From an uncultured Flavobacteriaceae bacterium (GTDB lineage Bacteria; Bacteroidota; Bacteroidia; Flavobacteriales; Flavobacteriaceae), in the NCBI GenBank assembly GCA_947494325.1, contig CANLUS010000006.1, positions 238,512 through 302,511 of the forward strand: a DNA stretch of 64,000 nt. Reading direction: 5' to 3'. The position numbers and the translations under genes are program-made. Position 1 is the stretch's first letter; every line of letters starts with the position of its first letter. Of the stretch, positions 27,323 through 36,975 are shown piece after piece. Below the pieces are notes generated by a model. It did not search any database. It saw only the letters and a list, made by a program, of their open reading frames with translations, and was not told the origin of the DNA.

Positions 27323-28417
27323 ATGAAAATTTTATTTCACTTAGGTCATCCGGCCCATTTTCATTTGTTTAAGAATGTTATTAAAAACTTAAAAGAGAAT
27401 GGAAATCAAATTTCAATTCTGATTAAGAAAAAAGATGTTCTTGAAGATTTGTTGAAGGAGGAAAATTTTGAATACAAAAATATTTTGGAAAAGGGTAGGC
27501 TGAACACAAGTGTGGGCATGGCCTATGGTTTAGTATCGCAAAATTTATCCATATTGAAGTATTGCCTTAGGAATAAGCAAGATTTATTGGTAGGCTGTTC
27601 TACAGGAATTGCCCATGCTGGTTCTTTGTTGGGTGTTCCATCTATTTATGTAAACGAAGATGATGTAAGTGTCATTAAGACTTTTGCCAAAATTACGTTT
27701 CCTTGGATAAATTCCATTGTTGTTCCAGAAGTCTGCGATATGGGAAAATGGGAAGGAAAAAAAGTCGGATATGCTGGTTACAATGAGCTTGCCTATTTAC
27801 ACCCAAAAAATTTCGTGCCAAATCGAAAAATTGTAGATAAATATTTCGATTCTACTGAACGTTATTTTATCATCAGATTGGCAGAACTTACTGCACATCA
27901 TGATGAAGGGATAAAAGGAATCAACAAAGAAATAGTAAGGAAAATAATTAATTTATTAGAGCCTCACGGTAAAATCTGGATTACTAGTGAACGAAAAATT
28001 GAGAAGGAATTTGAAGGTTATAGAATTGCTATCAATCCTAAAGATATGCATAATGTAATGGCCTTCGCTTCATTTTATATTGGTGATAGTCAAACAATGG
28101 CTGCGGAAGCCGGTGTTTTAGGAGTTCCTTTTATTAGATTTAATGATTTTGTAGGTAAAATTTCATATTTAAAGGAGTTAGAAGAGAAGTATAAATTAGG
28201 TTATGGAATCAAAACCGATGAGGTAGATAAACTTTATGAAACTATTAAAGAGCTTTTGGAAATGCCTAATCTTGGGCAAGTGTTTGATGAAAGAAGAAAA
28301 AAGATGTTAGATGAAAAAATCGATTTATCTCAATTTTTGACCTGGTATTTAGAAAATTATCCTGAAAGTGAAAATAAAATGAACGAAAACCCAAACTATC
28401 AATACAAGTTTAAGTAG
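27323..28417 (+). CDS. DUF354 family protein (glycosyltransferase-like), copy 1
   Basis: A 364-residue DUF354 protein, a family with a predicted GT-B (UDP-GlcNAc 2-epimerase/glycosyltransferase-like) fold. It begins MKILFHLGHPAHFHLFKNV, and has GDSQTMAAEAGVLGVPFIRFND near residues 253-274, the region equivalent to the nucleotide-sugar-binding motif of GT-B enzymes. A paralogue lies at 33286-34395 in the same locus. Probably transfers or modifies a sugar of the repeat unit; not demonstrated. Confidence 0.82.
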   Translation: MKILFHLGHPAHFHLFKNVIKNLKENGNQISILIKKKDVLEDLLKEENFEYKNILEKGRLNTSVGMAYGLVSQNLSILKYCLRNKQDLLVGCSTGIAHAGSLLGVPSIYVNEDDVSVIKTFAKITFPWINSIVVPEVCDMGKWEGKKVGYAGYNELAYLHPKNFVPNRKIVDKYFDSTERYFIIRLAELTAHHDEGIKGINKEIVRKIINLLEPHGKIWITSERKIEKEFEGYRIAINPKDMHNVMAFASFYIGDSQTMAAEAGVLGVPFIRFNDFVGKISYLKELEEKYKLGYGIKTDEVDKLYETIKELLEMPNLGQVFDERRKKMLDEKIDLSQFLTWYLENYPESENKMNENPNYQYKFK

Positions 28418-28457
28418 AAATAGCAACTTTAGGCGGGTTGATAGAGATTTTTTAGCG

Positions 28458-29921
28458 ATGAAAAAAATAGTTATTCTTGGAATTGGAAATATTGGGTTTA
28501 CCATAATTAAAACACTTTTAAGTGAACATAATAATGTTCAAATTATAGCTATTGATAGAAGTTTACCTTCCTATTTTAAAGAATTCTTAAACAAAGCCAA
28601 TAACTTAAATTTTATTGAATGTGATTTGACTAGTGCTGATCAAATTCAACATTTATTAGTAAAAGAAGAGCTAAATGATATTAATGTGCTCATATCGACG
28701 GTGGGAATATTATCTAAATCTGTTGATTTTAATAATTATAAAAAAGAATTCGATATTAATTTTTTCGGAAATGTAATTCCTGTTAAGGCCTTCCTTAAAA
28801 AAATAAAAGATGATCAACACAATAGAATAATTATTTTGAGTTCTATTTCTGGCAACATTGCACCAACAGATTTGCATTCTTATGCGCCATCAAAATGGGC
28901 TCTTGAAAGTTTTTCGAACGCGCTTAGACAAGAATATGAACCCAAAAAGATTTATGTTGATATTGTAAGACCAACAAATATTATAAATAAGTATTCTGCA
29001 GTTTTTGATATTAAAAAAGGTATTGATGTCGAAGATGTTGTGAAACATATAAATATAAAAATTCAATTTGCATTGAATGAAAGACCTAAAAAAGGGAAAA
29101 GTTTCTTTGTACCAAGACATTTTCTTTTCTATAGAATAATTGATAGAGTTTTTCCTAGTCTATTAAATTTCTATTATAAATTGAAACCTGAATTTTTAAG
29201 AAAAAAGACTTACAAACAGATAAAGAAGGAATGTGTTTTAATTACTAATGGCACTACCAAATTAGGTAAAGAACTTGCCTTAAAGTATGCAAAACAATCG
29301 AAAAAAATTTGTTTAATCGGAGATAATGAAACGTCTTTACTTCGTATTAAAAATGAAATTAATGAAATTGCAAATTGTATTGTTGAAACGTATTCTATCA
29401 ATTTGAATGCAAATGAAGATTTCACTTCATTCATAGAAAAAAATAGTGATATTGACTTATTAATAAATAATGATAGTGCCTTCGTATCTAAACCAGTGAG
29501 TGAGGCCGCTATCTCACAATATCAAGAAATGTTTGATACCAATTTTTTTGGTCAGGTACGTTTAATTCAATCGTTATTGGTGGAGAAAGAAAAATTGATG
29601 AAAATAATTAACATTAACACTGTAGATGCCATTTTTAGTAAAGAGCGTTTTAGCGCTTATGCAGCTTCTAAATCAGCTTTTTGGTGCTATATAAAGTCCA
29701 TTCGACGAAAGTTTGGAAATAAGTCGCACATTTTAGAAGTGATAGTGGAATCGATGAATTCAGATTATTTTACACCAGAGAAAACTAATGAAATTACTTT
29801 AGCTATTTGTAAAGCAGAACTAAAGGGTAAGGATAGAATATTGATCCCGAAGAGATTATATTTTTATATGTGGTTAGAAAGCTTATGTCGACCACTATTT
29901 AACAACATATATTTAAAATAA
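28458..29921 (+). CDS. Double short-chain dehydrogenase (SDR-SDR fusion)
   Basis: A 487-residue protein made of two complete SDR-like halves. Half 1 (about 1-245) has the dinucleotide motif GIGNIG near residue 8, ILSSISG (catalytic Ser) and YAPSK (YxxxK). Half 2 (about 258-487) has ITNGTTKLG as a modified glycine motif, LLINND (like the NNAG motif), a Thr in NINTVD where Ser is usual, and YAASK (YxxxK). Typical SDRs are about 250 residues, one domain. Both halves keep YxxxK; the glycine-rich motifs are non-standard in both. It may oxidise and reduce a nucleotide sugar in one chain. No close annotated equivalent is recalled. Confidence 0.8.
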   Translation: MKKIVILGIGNIGFTIIKTLLSEHNNVQIIAIDRSLPSYFKEFLNKANNLNFIECDLTSADQIQHLLVKEELNDINVLISTVGILSKSVDFNNYKKEFDINFFGNVIPVKAFLKKIKDDQHNRIIILSSISGNIAPTDLHSYAPSKWALESFSNALRQEYEPKKIYVDIVRPTNIINKYSAVFDIKKGIDVEDVVKHINIKIQFALNERPKKGKSFFVPRHFLFYRIIDRVFPSLLNFYYKLKPEFLRKKTYKQIKKECVLITNGTTKLGKELALKYAKQSKKICLIGDNETSLLRIKNEINEIANCIVETYSINLNANEDFTSFIEKNSDIDLLINNDSAFVSKPVSEAAISQYQEMFDTNFFGQVRLIQSLLVEKEKLMKIININTVDAIFSKERFSAYAASKSAFWCYIKSIRRKFGNKSHILEVIVESMNSDYFTPEKTNEITLAICKAELKGKDRILIPKRLYFYMWLESLCRPLFNNIYLK

Positions 29922-29928
29922 GTAAAAT

Positions 29929-30927
29929 ATGAATGTATTAGTAAATACTCAAGTACAAGAAACCAAATGGATGGAGTTGTTAGAGAGGAGCAAATATGCT
30001 ACTCCTTTTCAAACACCAGAATGTCACAAACTATATAATGAATCAGAAGGGTTTTCTTCTGATGTTTTTGCCGTCGAAAGTGACAATGAGTATAAGGCTT
30101 TGGTAGTAGTAACAGTACAAAAGGAAAGTGGTATCAAAAGGTTTTTATCAGTGCGCGGTATTGTTTATGGAGGTGTGGTTTTATTACCTAATAACTCTAT
30201 ATATTTAGAAAACTTAATTGATAAAGTGAGATCTTTTTATAAAAGAAAATTAATTTACTTAGAAATTCGGAACCACTTTGACTATGGTGAACATGCAGCT
30301 ACTTTTAATAAATATGGATGGAATTTCAATGAGCATTTAAATGTAATCATTGATTTTCAAGATAAAAGTATTGAGGATGTAATGGCCAATATGAATTATA
30401 ATAGAAGAAGACAGATTCAACATTCATATAAACACGGTGCAGAAGTTAGATTGGCCAAAAACGAAGAGGAAGTAAAAGAGCTTTTCTATATTTTAGAGGA
30501 CCTTTATAAAAATAGAGTAAAACTTCCCTTAAGTCCATTATCTTATTTCTTAGACTTATACAAAAGCCCTGTAGGTAAGGTGTTTATTGTATCTCATGAA
30601 GGCAAAGTAATAGGGGGTGCATTTTGTGTTTATTATGATGAAATGTCGATTTATACGCTTTACTATGCTGGTTTAAGAGGTTATCATAAAAAGATTTATC
30701 CAACGCATTTAGCGGTGCATGGAGGAATTGAGTACGCCTTGGAAAACAAGTTAAAAATGTTTGATTTTATGGGTGCAGGAAAACCTGATGTTGATTATGG
30801 AGTTAGAAAATATAAAATGGAATTTGGCGGCGAGCTAGTTGAACATGGAAGGTTTTTAAATGTATTCAATCCATTTTTATATAAAATAGGTATGCTAGGT
30901 TTAGAGTTATTAAAAAAAATTAAGTAA
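29929..30927 (+). CDS. FemAB/GNAT-type acyltransferase (Acetyltransf_6-like)
   Basis: A 332-residue protein with two GNAT-like halves, as in FemAB and BioF2-like acetyltransferases. The second half carries KVFIVSHEGKVIGGAFCVYY and the substrate-facing YYAGLRGYHKKIYPTHLAVHGGIEYAL, ending with MFDFMGAGKPDVDYGVRKYKMEFGGE, a signature of this subgroup. In polysaccharide loci such proteins are expected to add acyl or aminoacyl groups to amino sugars. It starts 7 bp after the double SDR gene. Confidence 0.8.
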   Translation: MNVLVNTQVQETKWMELLERSKYATPFQTPECHKLYNESEGFSSDVFAVESDNEYKALVVVTVQKESGIKRFLSVRGIVYGGVVLLPNNSIYLENLIDKVRSFYKRKLIYLEIRNHFDYGEHAATFNKYGWNFNEHLNVIIDFQDKSIEDVMANMNYNRRRQIQHSYKHGAEVRLAKNEEEVKELFYILEDLYKNRVKLPLSPLSYFLDLYKSPVGKVFIVSHEGKVIGGAFCVYYDEMSIYTLYYAGLRGYHKKIYPTHLAVHGGIEYALENKLKMFDFMGAGKPDVDYGVRKYKMEFGGELVEHGRFLNVFNPFLYKIGMLGLELLKKIK

Positions 30928-30993
30928 TCATAAATAGGTCGTTATCCATTTTATAGAACCATTTTCCAACGAATAGAATTTCATTGTTTTTTA

Positions 30994-31001
30994 TATATTT
31001 G
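30994..31001 (+). promoter_or_regulatory. Possible internal -7 box (TATATTTG)
   Basis: TATATTTG matches TAnnTTTG and sits 32 bp before the ATG at 31033, in the 105-bp gap after the FemAB-like gene. No -33 TTG is at the usual spacing. A secondary promoter inside the locus is possible. Confidence 0.35.
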
Positions 31002-31032
31002 ATTCTAAATTGCTATTATAAACCCCGCTGCT

Positions 31033-32148
31033 ATGAAAAATAAATTAAAAGAGAAAAGCTGGTATCCAGATGTTTTCAAAAAAGGAGAAGAAAAAGACAT
31101 TGTCGATTTGATGGAAGAAGATATTAAAGCCAGAGGCAGTGGAGCTATTTTTGATAATGAACATTGGCAATGGAAGTTTAAAGATAATAATGCTGGCTTT
31201 TTCCCTAATTGGATCCATTTGGCGAAATCAAAGGCAACTAATTTTATTGGCGGCCATTATACTGTTATACCTGCTTTTTTAAAGGCGAATGGGAATACTG
31301 TTTTATCCTGTCAATCTGTAGATACGATGACGCATAAAACATTTCGACGACAAGGAGTATTTACTGTGTTAGCGAATGCATGTTATAATGAACTTATTAA
31401 GAGTAATGTAGATATTATTTACGGTTATCCGAATGATAGTTCTTATCCCGGATTTGTTAAAAAACTTGAGTGGGATCATATATTTACGGTTGATGAGTTT
31501 GGTTATATTCTGGATGTTCCGAAGTTAGTTGACTACAAGTACAAAAATTTCTTTAAAAATGTTACCGTAAAAGTTGGCTTATCAGCATTAAGTGTATCTC
31601 GAAAATTTTCACGGAATGTTCCAACAAAAAATAGATTTCAATTTCAAACTATACCTATTGATGATGTTGATCATGCTATTATTGAAGACTTAATATCGAA
31701 AAATTATAAATACTATCTCGAAAAATCTAAAGACTATTTTAAATGGAGGTATGTAAAAAACCCTCATGATAGAGAAGTTATGGTCAAGAAGGTGGTACAT
31801 AATAAAAAAATTGTCGGCTATTATATTTTAAAATTTAAAAATTATCCGCATCGAAATAATATAAGAGCAGCTCATATTATGGAGTTAATTTTAGATCAAG
31901 ATGTCAAAGAAATTTATAATGCAACTTTAAATGATATATTTGTAGTGTCGAAAGAAAGAAAGATGTCTATGATATACACTTATTCTCACGACAAGCAATT
32001 TGATTATTTACCATATAAGAAATTCGGATTTATGAAACTGGATAATAAGAACTTTATTATCAGAATTAATAAGAATAAACAAAATTATGAAGGTATTTTC
32101 AATGCGAATAATTGGTTCATTACCCAAGGTGACTCAGATAGAGCTTAG
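31033..32148 (+). CDS. GNAT family N-acetyltransferase
   Basis: A 371-residue protein whose N-terminal half is a GNAT domain: VLSCQSVDTMTHKTFRRQGVFTVLA contains the acetyl-CoA phosphate-binding loop (RRQGVF, about residues 110-116). The C-terminal half (about 200-371) looks like a second, more degenerate GNAT-like domain. It probably acylates a sugar amine in this pathway, for instance after the DegT aminotransferase encoded next. The next gene starts 6 bp downstream. Confidence 0.75.
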   Translation: MKNKLKEKSWYPDVFKKGEEKDIVDLMEEDIKARGSGAIFDNEHWQWKFKDNNAGFFPNWIHLAKSKATNFIGGHYTVIPAFLKANGNTVLSCQSVDTMTHKTFRRQGVFTVLANACYNELIKSNVDIIYGYPNDSSYPGFVKKLEWDHIFTVDEFGYILDVPKLVDYKYKNFFKNVTVKVGLSALSVSRKFSRNVPTKNRFQFQTIPIDDVDHAIIEDLISKNYKYYLEKSKDYFKWRYVKNPHDREVMVKKVVHNKKIVGYYILKFKNYPHRNNIRAAHIMELILDQDVKEIYNATLNDIFVVSKERKMSMIYTYSHDKQFDYLPYKKFGFMKLDNKNFIIRINKNKQNYEGIFNANNWFITQGDSDRA

Positions 32149-32153
32149 TAGTG

Positions 32154-33299
32154 ATGAATAATAAGTTAGTTCCACGATTTTACTATACATTACCGATTCA
32201 TCTTTATGGTACCTTTTTTTCATGGAAAAAAGATTTTAGTTTGGAAGGATTCTTAAATTTAGAAAATAGCTATTGGTTAAATAGTTCTAGAGTTGGTTTG
32301 CGATTGTTACTTAATAGTATTGGAGACAAACCCTTGAATATTGGGGTGCAAGCATATACATGTCATACTGTGTTTCAATCTATTGAAAAAGCTGGTCACA
32401 CTCCAGTTTTTTTGGATTTAAGTTTGGATTTCAAATTAGATTTAAAAGATCTTAAAGAAAAAGTAGATACGATCGATGTTCTTTTAATAACTCATACTTT
32501 TGGATTTTTAGACGCCATTGAAGAGATTAAAACGATTGCAGCAGGAAAAATAATTATTGAAGATTGCGCTCACTCTTTCCTTTCTAATTATAATGGAAAT
32601 TTTGCAGGTTCCTTGGCTGATGCTTCTATTTTTTCTACAGGCTTAGGAAAATTTCCAGCAGTTGGAAGTGGTGGGCTGTGTTTAATTAATGAAAATAAAA
32701 AATTTCCTTTATTTGAAGAAGAATATGCCAAAGTTAGTAAGCCTAGTGGAATTTCTTCATTGAAAGTTTTTGTAAAAACTATTGTTTTTTCGTTTATGAT
32801 GAAACCCCCGTTTTATGGTTTAATTACCTATAAACTTGGTAAAAAACTTGATAAAAAAATGGATTTGGGGAATAAATTCACTTTTGATGAGTTTAAAGGT
32901 TATTCATGGAGCAAGAAGGTATTTAAGAATAATATTTCGTTTTATCATCGAATAAAGCAGCGACAAACGAAAAATGCGAAATCCTTAAACGATTTAATTA
33001 AGAACGAACGCATTAAAATTTTAAGAGATGTAAATGAGAAAAATGTTGCAAATAACTATATTTTTCCATTGTTAGTCGAGAAAAGAGATAAATTGTTTGA
33101 TGTCTTATTGGAAAATGGGATTGAACCAGGCAAGCATTTTCATAAGTCTTTGGAATGGGCGTCGGAGTATGGTTATAAGGAAGGAGATTGCCCGAACTCA
33201 GAAGTTATAGTTAGAAATATAATTGCAGTGCCTATTCATTTCGGCGTATCTAAAAAATCATTAATTAAAATAGCCAAGATCATAAATGAGCACGAATAG
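32154..33299 (+). CDS. DegT/DnrJ/EryC1/StrS family sugar aminotransferase
   Basis: A 381-residue PLP aminotransferase acting on keto sugars. Recognisable regions are VGVQAYTCHTVFQSIEKAG, the ring-stacking IIEDCAHSF (about residues 137-145), and the lysine region FSTGLGKFPAVGSGG (K about 166), a variant of the usual SFxxxKxxxxGEGG. A GTG two bases after the upstream stop (32151) is an alternative start; I chose ATG 32154. The variant lysine context, lacking the usual GEGG, suggests a divergent substrate range. It overlaps the next gene by 14 bp. Confidence 0.83.
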   Translation: MNNKLVPRFYYTLPIHLYGTFFSWKKDFSLEGFLNLENSYWLNSSRVGLRLLLNSIGDKPLNIGVQAYTCHTVFQSIEKAGHTPVFLDLSLDFKLDLKDLKEKVDTIDVLLITHTFGFLDAIEEIKTIAAGKIIIEDCAHSFLSNYNGNFAGSLADASIFSTGLGKFPAVGSGGLCLINENKKFPLFEEEYAKVSKPSGISSLKVFVKTIVFSFMMKPPFYGLITYKLGKKLDKKMDLGNKFTFDEFKGYSWSKKVFKNNISFYHRIKQRQTKNAKSLNDLIKNERIKILRDVNEKNVANNYIFPLLVEKRDKLFDVLLENGIEPGKHFHKSLEWASEYGYKEGDCPNSEVIVRNIIAVPIHFGVSKKSLIKIAKIINEHE

Positions 33300-34395
33300 T
33301 AATAAAAGATATCTCTTTCAACTCAATCATCCGGCCCATTTTCATTTGTTTAAACATACTATTCGTATATTAAAGGAAAATGGACATGATGTTTTGATTT
33401 CTATAAAGGATAAAGATATTTTAAAAGATCTTGTGAAGGATTATGAATTTGTGCAACTTTCTGAAGGATATCGCAAGAAAAATATATACTCTATTTTAAA
33501 ATCTGTTATTGATAGAGATCGAAGACTGCTTAGTATTGTTAAAAAATTTAAACCCAATCTTATGATCGGAACATCTCCAGAGATTGGTCATGTTTCTAGG
33601 GTAGTGGATGTACCTTCATTATTTTTAGGCGAAGATGATGTAAATTTGTCTACGACCATGTACCTCGCAGCTTTTCTTTGTTATCCTTTTTTTAGCAATA
33701 TGTTAACTCCTTATTGTGTTAATAATGGTATCTGGAAAAAGAAAGCTACCTATTATAATGGTTTTCAAAAATTGGCTTATCTCCATCCTAATTATTTTAC
33801 ACCAGATCGCAAAAAAGTCAGGATCAAGAATGATGAAAGATATTTCATTATCCGTTTTTCGGGATTAACAGCTTATCATGATACCGGAATAGAAGGAATA
33901 AGTGATGTTTTTGCGAAGAAAATAATTAAAATACTTTCTGATAAAGGAAGAGTTATTATTAGCAGTGAGCGACCTTTACCCAAAGAGTTGGAGAAATACA
34001 GATTCGATGGTGATGTAAGTGATATGCATCACTATTTAGCTTTCGCGGATTTATTTATCGGAGATAGTCAAACTATGTGTGCTGAAGCGGGTTTATTAGG
34101 AACTCCTTTTATAAGATATAATGATTTTGTAAATAAAATAAGTTATTTAAATGAAATAGAAAAGAAGTATAAGTTAGGATATGGTATTAAGATTGGTAAT
34201 GATGAAGAGGTACTTGAAAAAATAAAAGAGTTATTGAGTATTAAGGATTTGAAAAATATTTACGTCCAACGAAAAGTTGACCTTTTAGAGGATAAGATTG
34301 ATGTAACTGCCTTTTATGTTTGGTTTATTGAGAATTATCCCCAGAGTGTGAAAATTATTAAAGAAAACCCAGAATATCAAAACAAATTCAAATAA
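33286..34395 (+). CDS. DUF354 family protein (glycosyltransferase-like), copy 2
   Basis: A 369-residue paralogue of the 27323-28417 gene. Both have the start motif NHPAHFHLFK/GHPAHFHLFK and the late motif GDSQTMCAEAGLLGTPFIRYND; the shared ending NPEYQNKFK/NPNYQYKFK shows common descent. The N-terminus here is longer by a few residues. Two copies in one locus suggest two similar sugar-transfer steps. It overlaps the aminotransferase 3' end by 14 bp and is followed after 2 bp by the deacetylase-like gene. Confidence 0.82.
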   Translation: MSTNSNKRYLFQLNHPAHFHLFKHTIRILKENGHDVLISIKDKDILKDLVKDYEFVQLSEGYRKKNIYSILKSVIDRDRRLLSIVKKFKPNLMIGTSPEIGHVSRVVDVPSLFLGEDDVNLSTTMYLAAFLCYPFFSNMLTPYCVNNGIWKKKATYYNGFQKLAYLHPNYFTPDRKKVRIKNDERYFIIRFSGLTAYHDTGIEGISDVFAKKIIKILSDKGRVIISSERPLPKELEKYRFDGDVSDMHHYLAFADLFIGDSQTMCAEAGLLGTPFIRYNDFVNKISYLNEIEKKYKLGYGIKIGNDEEVLEKIKELLSIKDLKNIYVQRKVDLLEDKIDVTAFYVWFIENYPQSVKIIKENPEYQNKFK

Positions 34396-34397
34396 CT

Positions 34398-35150
34398 ATG
34401 GATTTTACGGTAAAAATATATAAAAGCCTTTTAGAGACTTTGATAGGAGAAAAATATGAATTTCAAACATTTGATGAATATTTAAAACAACCTGCGGACA
34501 AAACAATTATTCTGCGACATGATGTCGATCTATTGCCATTCAATTCTTTGCGGTTTGCAAAAATACAACATGAATTAGGCGTTAAAGGAACCTATTATTT
34601 TCGAGCGGTTCCACAAAGCTGGAATGAAGATGTTATAAAAGAGATTGCTGCATTGGGTCATGAGATTGGATATCATTATGAAAATTTAACGACTTGCAAT
34701 GGTGATATTGAAAAAGGAATTACGGATTTTAAGCATAATTTAGAAGAACTTAGAAAACTTGCTCCAGTTAGCACGATTTGTATGCATGGTAGTCCAATGT
34801 CTAAGTATGATTCCAAAGACCTCTGGAAGGAATATAATTATGAAGATTATGATCTTATCGGGGAACCATACTTTGATGTAAACTTCAACGAGGTTTTTTA
34901 TTTAACGGATACAGGAAGAAAATGGGATGGTAATAAAGTAAGTGTTCGAGATAGAGTAGATAGCTCATTTGATCTCTCTTTTCATTCAACAAATGAAATT
35001 ATCGAATATGCTAAACAAACAGGGTTACCCAATAAGATCATGTTTACCTATCACCCTCAACGCTGGAATGATAATCTCTTTATGTGGACCAAAGAATTAG
35101 TATTTCAGAACGCCAAAAATATTGTAAAAAAACTTTTTTTCGTTAAATAA
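34398..35150 (+). CDS. Polysaccharide deacetylase-like protein
   Basis: A 250-residue protein with the motif LRHDVD (about residues 39-44), which carries the catalytic Asp-Asp of NodB-like deacetylases, and GHEIGYHYE (about 93-101) resembling the HxxxH metal region. ICMHGSPMSKYD and YHPQRW suggest further metal or catalytic histidines. No signal peptide is visible, so it is cytoplasmic and probably acts on a sugar precursor. It ends the forward run before a 427-bp gap. Confidence 0.75.
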   Translation: MDFTVKIYKSLLETLIGEKYEFQTFDEYLKQPADKTIILRHDVDLLPFNSLRFAKIQHELGVKGTYYFRAVPQSWNEDVIKEIAALGHEIGYHYENLTTCNGDIEKGITDFKHNLEELRKLAPVSTICMHGSPMSKYDSKDLWKEYNYEDYDLIGEPYFDVNFNEVFYLTDTGRKWDGNKVSVRDRVDSSFDLSFHSTNEIIEYAKQTGLPNKIMFTYHPQRWNDNLFMWTKELVFQNAKNIVKKLFFVK

Positions 35151-35577
35151 ATTGGGACTGTTTTCTTATTTAGTTTGTCGTTAACGCGATTATCTGACGT
35201 ATTTTAGCGGAAATTTTGCCATAAAAGCATTTCATTTCAATATTTAATAGTTTGATAATCAAATAATTATCCTAAAAATTAATTTATTTTTATTGTTTAA
35301 AGGGAAGTTATGTCAAAAAAACTTATCTTTGCTAGGCTATTAAAAAAGAAAATCCCCTAAAGTGTCAAATCGAGAAAAAGTTGACATACAATGTTTAAAC
35401 ATGAAGGAAACTAAAACCTTTGTGAATTTTGATAACAAAAATTTAACTGTTTTGTTATTCAATTCTTGTTTAAAAAAAGCTAAATTTTCTGGGAATAAAT
35501 TTTTTGGTAGGGAGCGACTATTGTTTCATAATTGTGTTACTAATTAGTTGAATAAAGATCATTAAAACTTTTATGCT
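35151..35577 (+). promoter_or_regulatory. Intergenic region with a -7 box upstream of the sugar transferase
   Basis: TATCTTTG (35324-35331) matches TAnnTTTG, 247 bp before the ATG at 35578; there is no well-spaced -33 TTG. The long leader has no clear hairpin. A GTG-started frame (35362-35547, 61 residues, no recognisable family) is open but not convincing as a gene. Confidence 0.4.
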
Positions 35578-36975
35578 ATGAAAGAATTTTTAAATGAGAC
35601 TTTAATATTAGATCGAAATACAGAAGAGAAGTTTTCTTTAATGAAAGACCATATTTCTGATAGAATTTTTAATCCAATATTAAAAGAAAAAAAGAAAAAG
35701 TCAATTTTTTTCGAGTTACCTACTCGAATTTGGAAAACCAAAACAACATCTGATTTTACTTCTTTAGAACGTATACGAATTGTAGTAGATGGGCTAATAG
35801 GAGATTTAAGTAAATCAGAAATTTGCAGAAAGGAGAAAATTTCACCTGAAGTTTATGATGAATTAAAGCAAGAATTTTTAGGTGCTTTTAATGAATTTTC
35901 TGAATTCAAAGAGCTTCAAAAGACGCTTACTGCACATAATAAAGAACTTATTATTGAAGAACTTGGTAAGAATCAGTTTGATTTTTATCAAAAATTTAAT
36001 GATGTAACTTCGTATGATAGTCTTGTTGTTCCTAAAGAAAAAGATTTATTAAACTACAGTAACGAGTTTATCAAAATTAATAATATAGTATTACTCGATA
36101 AAATCAACAACTTTAGACAGATTAATAAGAAATTCGAAGATGCAAATGCTAAATTACCTATGGGTGGTTTTTTTATGGGTAGCTTCGAAACTTTTAATGC
36201 TAGAGTTAGAAAAACTAGATTTTGCAACGTACCTGTTCTAAAACATGTATGTTCAACAATGAGTTTTTTGATGCATAGAGTTTGTCCAAAACTACCATAT
36301 ATAAAGAAGGCATATTTCTTTTTTACGAAAGGAAGAAATCGAATGTTATCGAAGGCAGAAGCTTTAGGAAGACTAGTTTCTTGTGGATTTGATATTTTGG
36401 ATTATACTGAGATAGATGGAATTCATTATTTTGCTTCGATTAAAATTAAGGAGCCTTCTTTTGATATGAATCCGAGTTATGGACCATTGTTTAAAATGAG
36501 AAGAGTTGGGAAGAATGGTAAGATTATAGGTGTGTATAAGTTTAGAACGATGCATCCTTATTCTGAATATTTACAGGATTATATCTTGAAACTAAATGGA
36601 TATGCTGAAAGTGGTAAGCCTGCTAATGATTTTCGATTGGTTCCTTGGGGAAAATTCTTGAGACGTTACTGGCTAGATGAATTGCCGCAATTAATAAATG
36701 TGGTTAAAGGAGAGTTGAAGTTGGTCGGAGCTAGACCTGTATCTCAAACGTATTTTGATAGAATACCAGAAGAAATTCAGCAGTTGAGATTAACTCAAAA
36801 GCCAGGTTGTATTCCTCCATATGTCGCTTTAGATAGAAAAAGTTCTGTTAATAGTGTGTTACAGTCGGAAAAGGAATATTTACAAGAAAAAGTTAAAAAT
36901 CCTTATTTTACAGATACGAAGTATTTTTTTAGCGCCATTTTTAATATTATGTTTAAAGGAAAACGAAGTGCCTAA
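35578..36975 (+). CDS. Bacterial sugar transferase (initiating glycosylphosphotransferase-like) with HTH-like N-terminus
   Basis: A 465-residue protein. The C-terminal third (about 260-465) is the sugar-transferase catalytic domain: GPLFKMRRVGKNGK, the YKFRTMH signature (about 319-325), DFRLVPWGKFLRRYWLDELPQL (about 350-372) and VGARPVS. This domain moves a sugar-1-phosphate onto undecaprenyl phosphate to start each repeat unit. Odd points: no clear membrane hairpin like WcaJ/WbaP, only a weakly hydrophobic stretch near 215-245, and residues about 62-105 (IVVDGLIGD...SEICRKEKISPEVYDELKQEFLGAF) resemble a transposase-type helix-turn-helix. Confidence 0.85.
   Translation: MKEFLNETLILDRNTEEKFSLMKDHISDRIFNPILKEKKKKSIFFELPTRIWKTKTTSDFTSLERIRIVVDGLIGDLSKSEICRKEKISPEVYDELKQEFLGAFNEFSEFKELQKTLTAHNKELIIEELGKNQFDFYQKFNDVTSYDSLVVPKEKDLLNYSNEFIKINNIVLLDKINNFRQINKKFEDANAKLPMGGFFMGSFETFNARVRKTRFCNVPVLKHVCSTMSFLMHRVCPKLPYIKKAYFFFTKGRNRMLSKAEALGRLVSCGFDILDYTEIDGIHYFASIKIKEPSFDMNPSYGPLFKMRRVGKNGKIIGVYKFRTMHPYSEYLQDYILKLNGYAESGKPANDFRLVPWGKFLRRYWLDELPQLINVVKGELKLVGARPVSQTYFDRIPEEIQQLRLTQKPGCIPPYVALDRKSSVNSVLQSEKEYLQEKVKNPYFTDTKYFFSAIFNIMFKGKRSA

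Noticed and set aside
35362..35547. 61-residue frame starting with GTG between the deacetylase-like and sugar transferase genes
   Set aside because: It has no recognisable family or signal peptide, starts with GTG and sits in a likely leader region. I treat it as non-coding.
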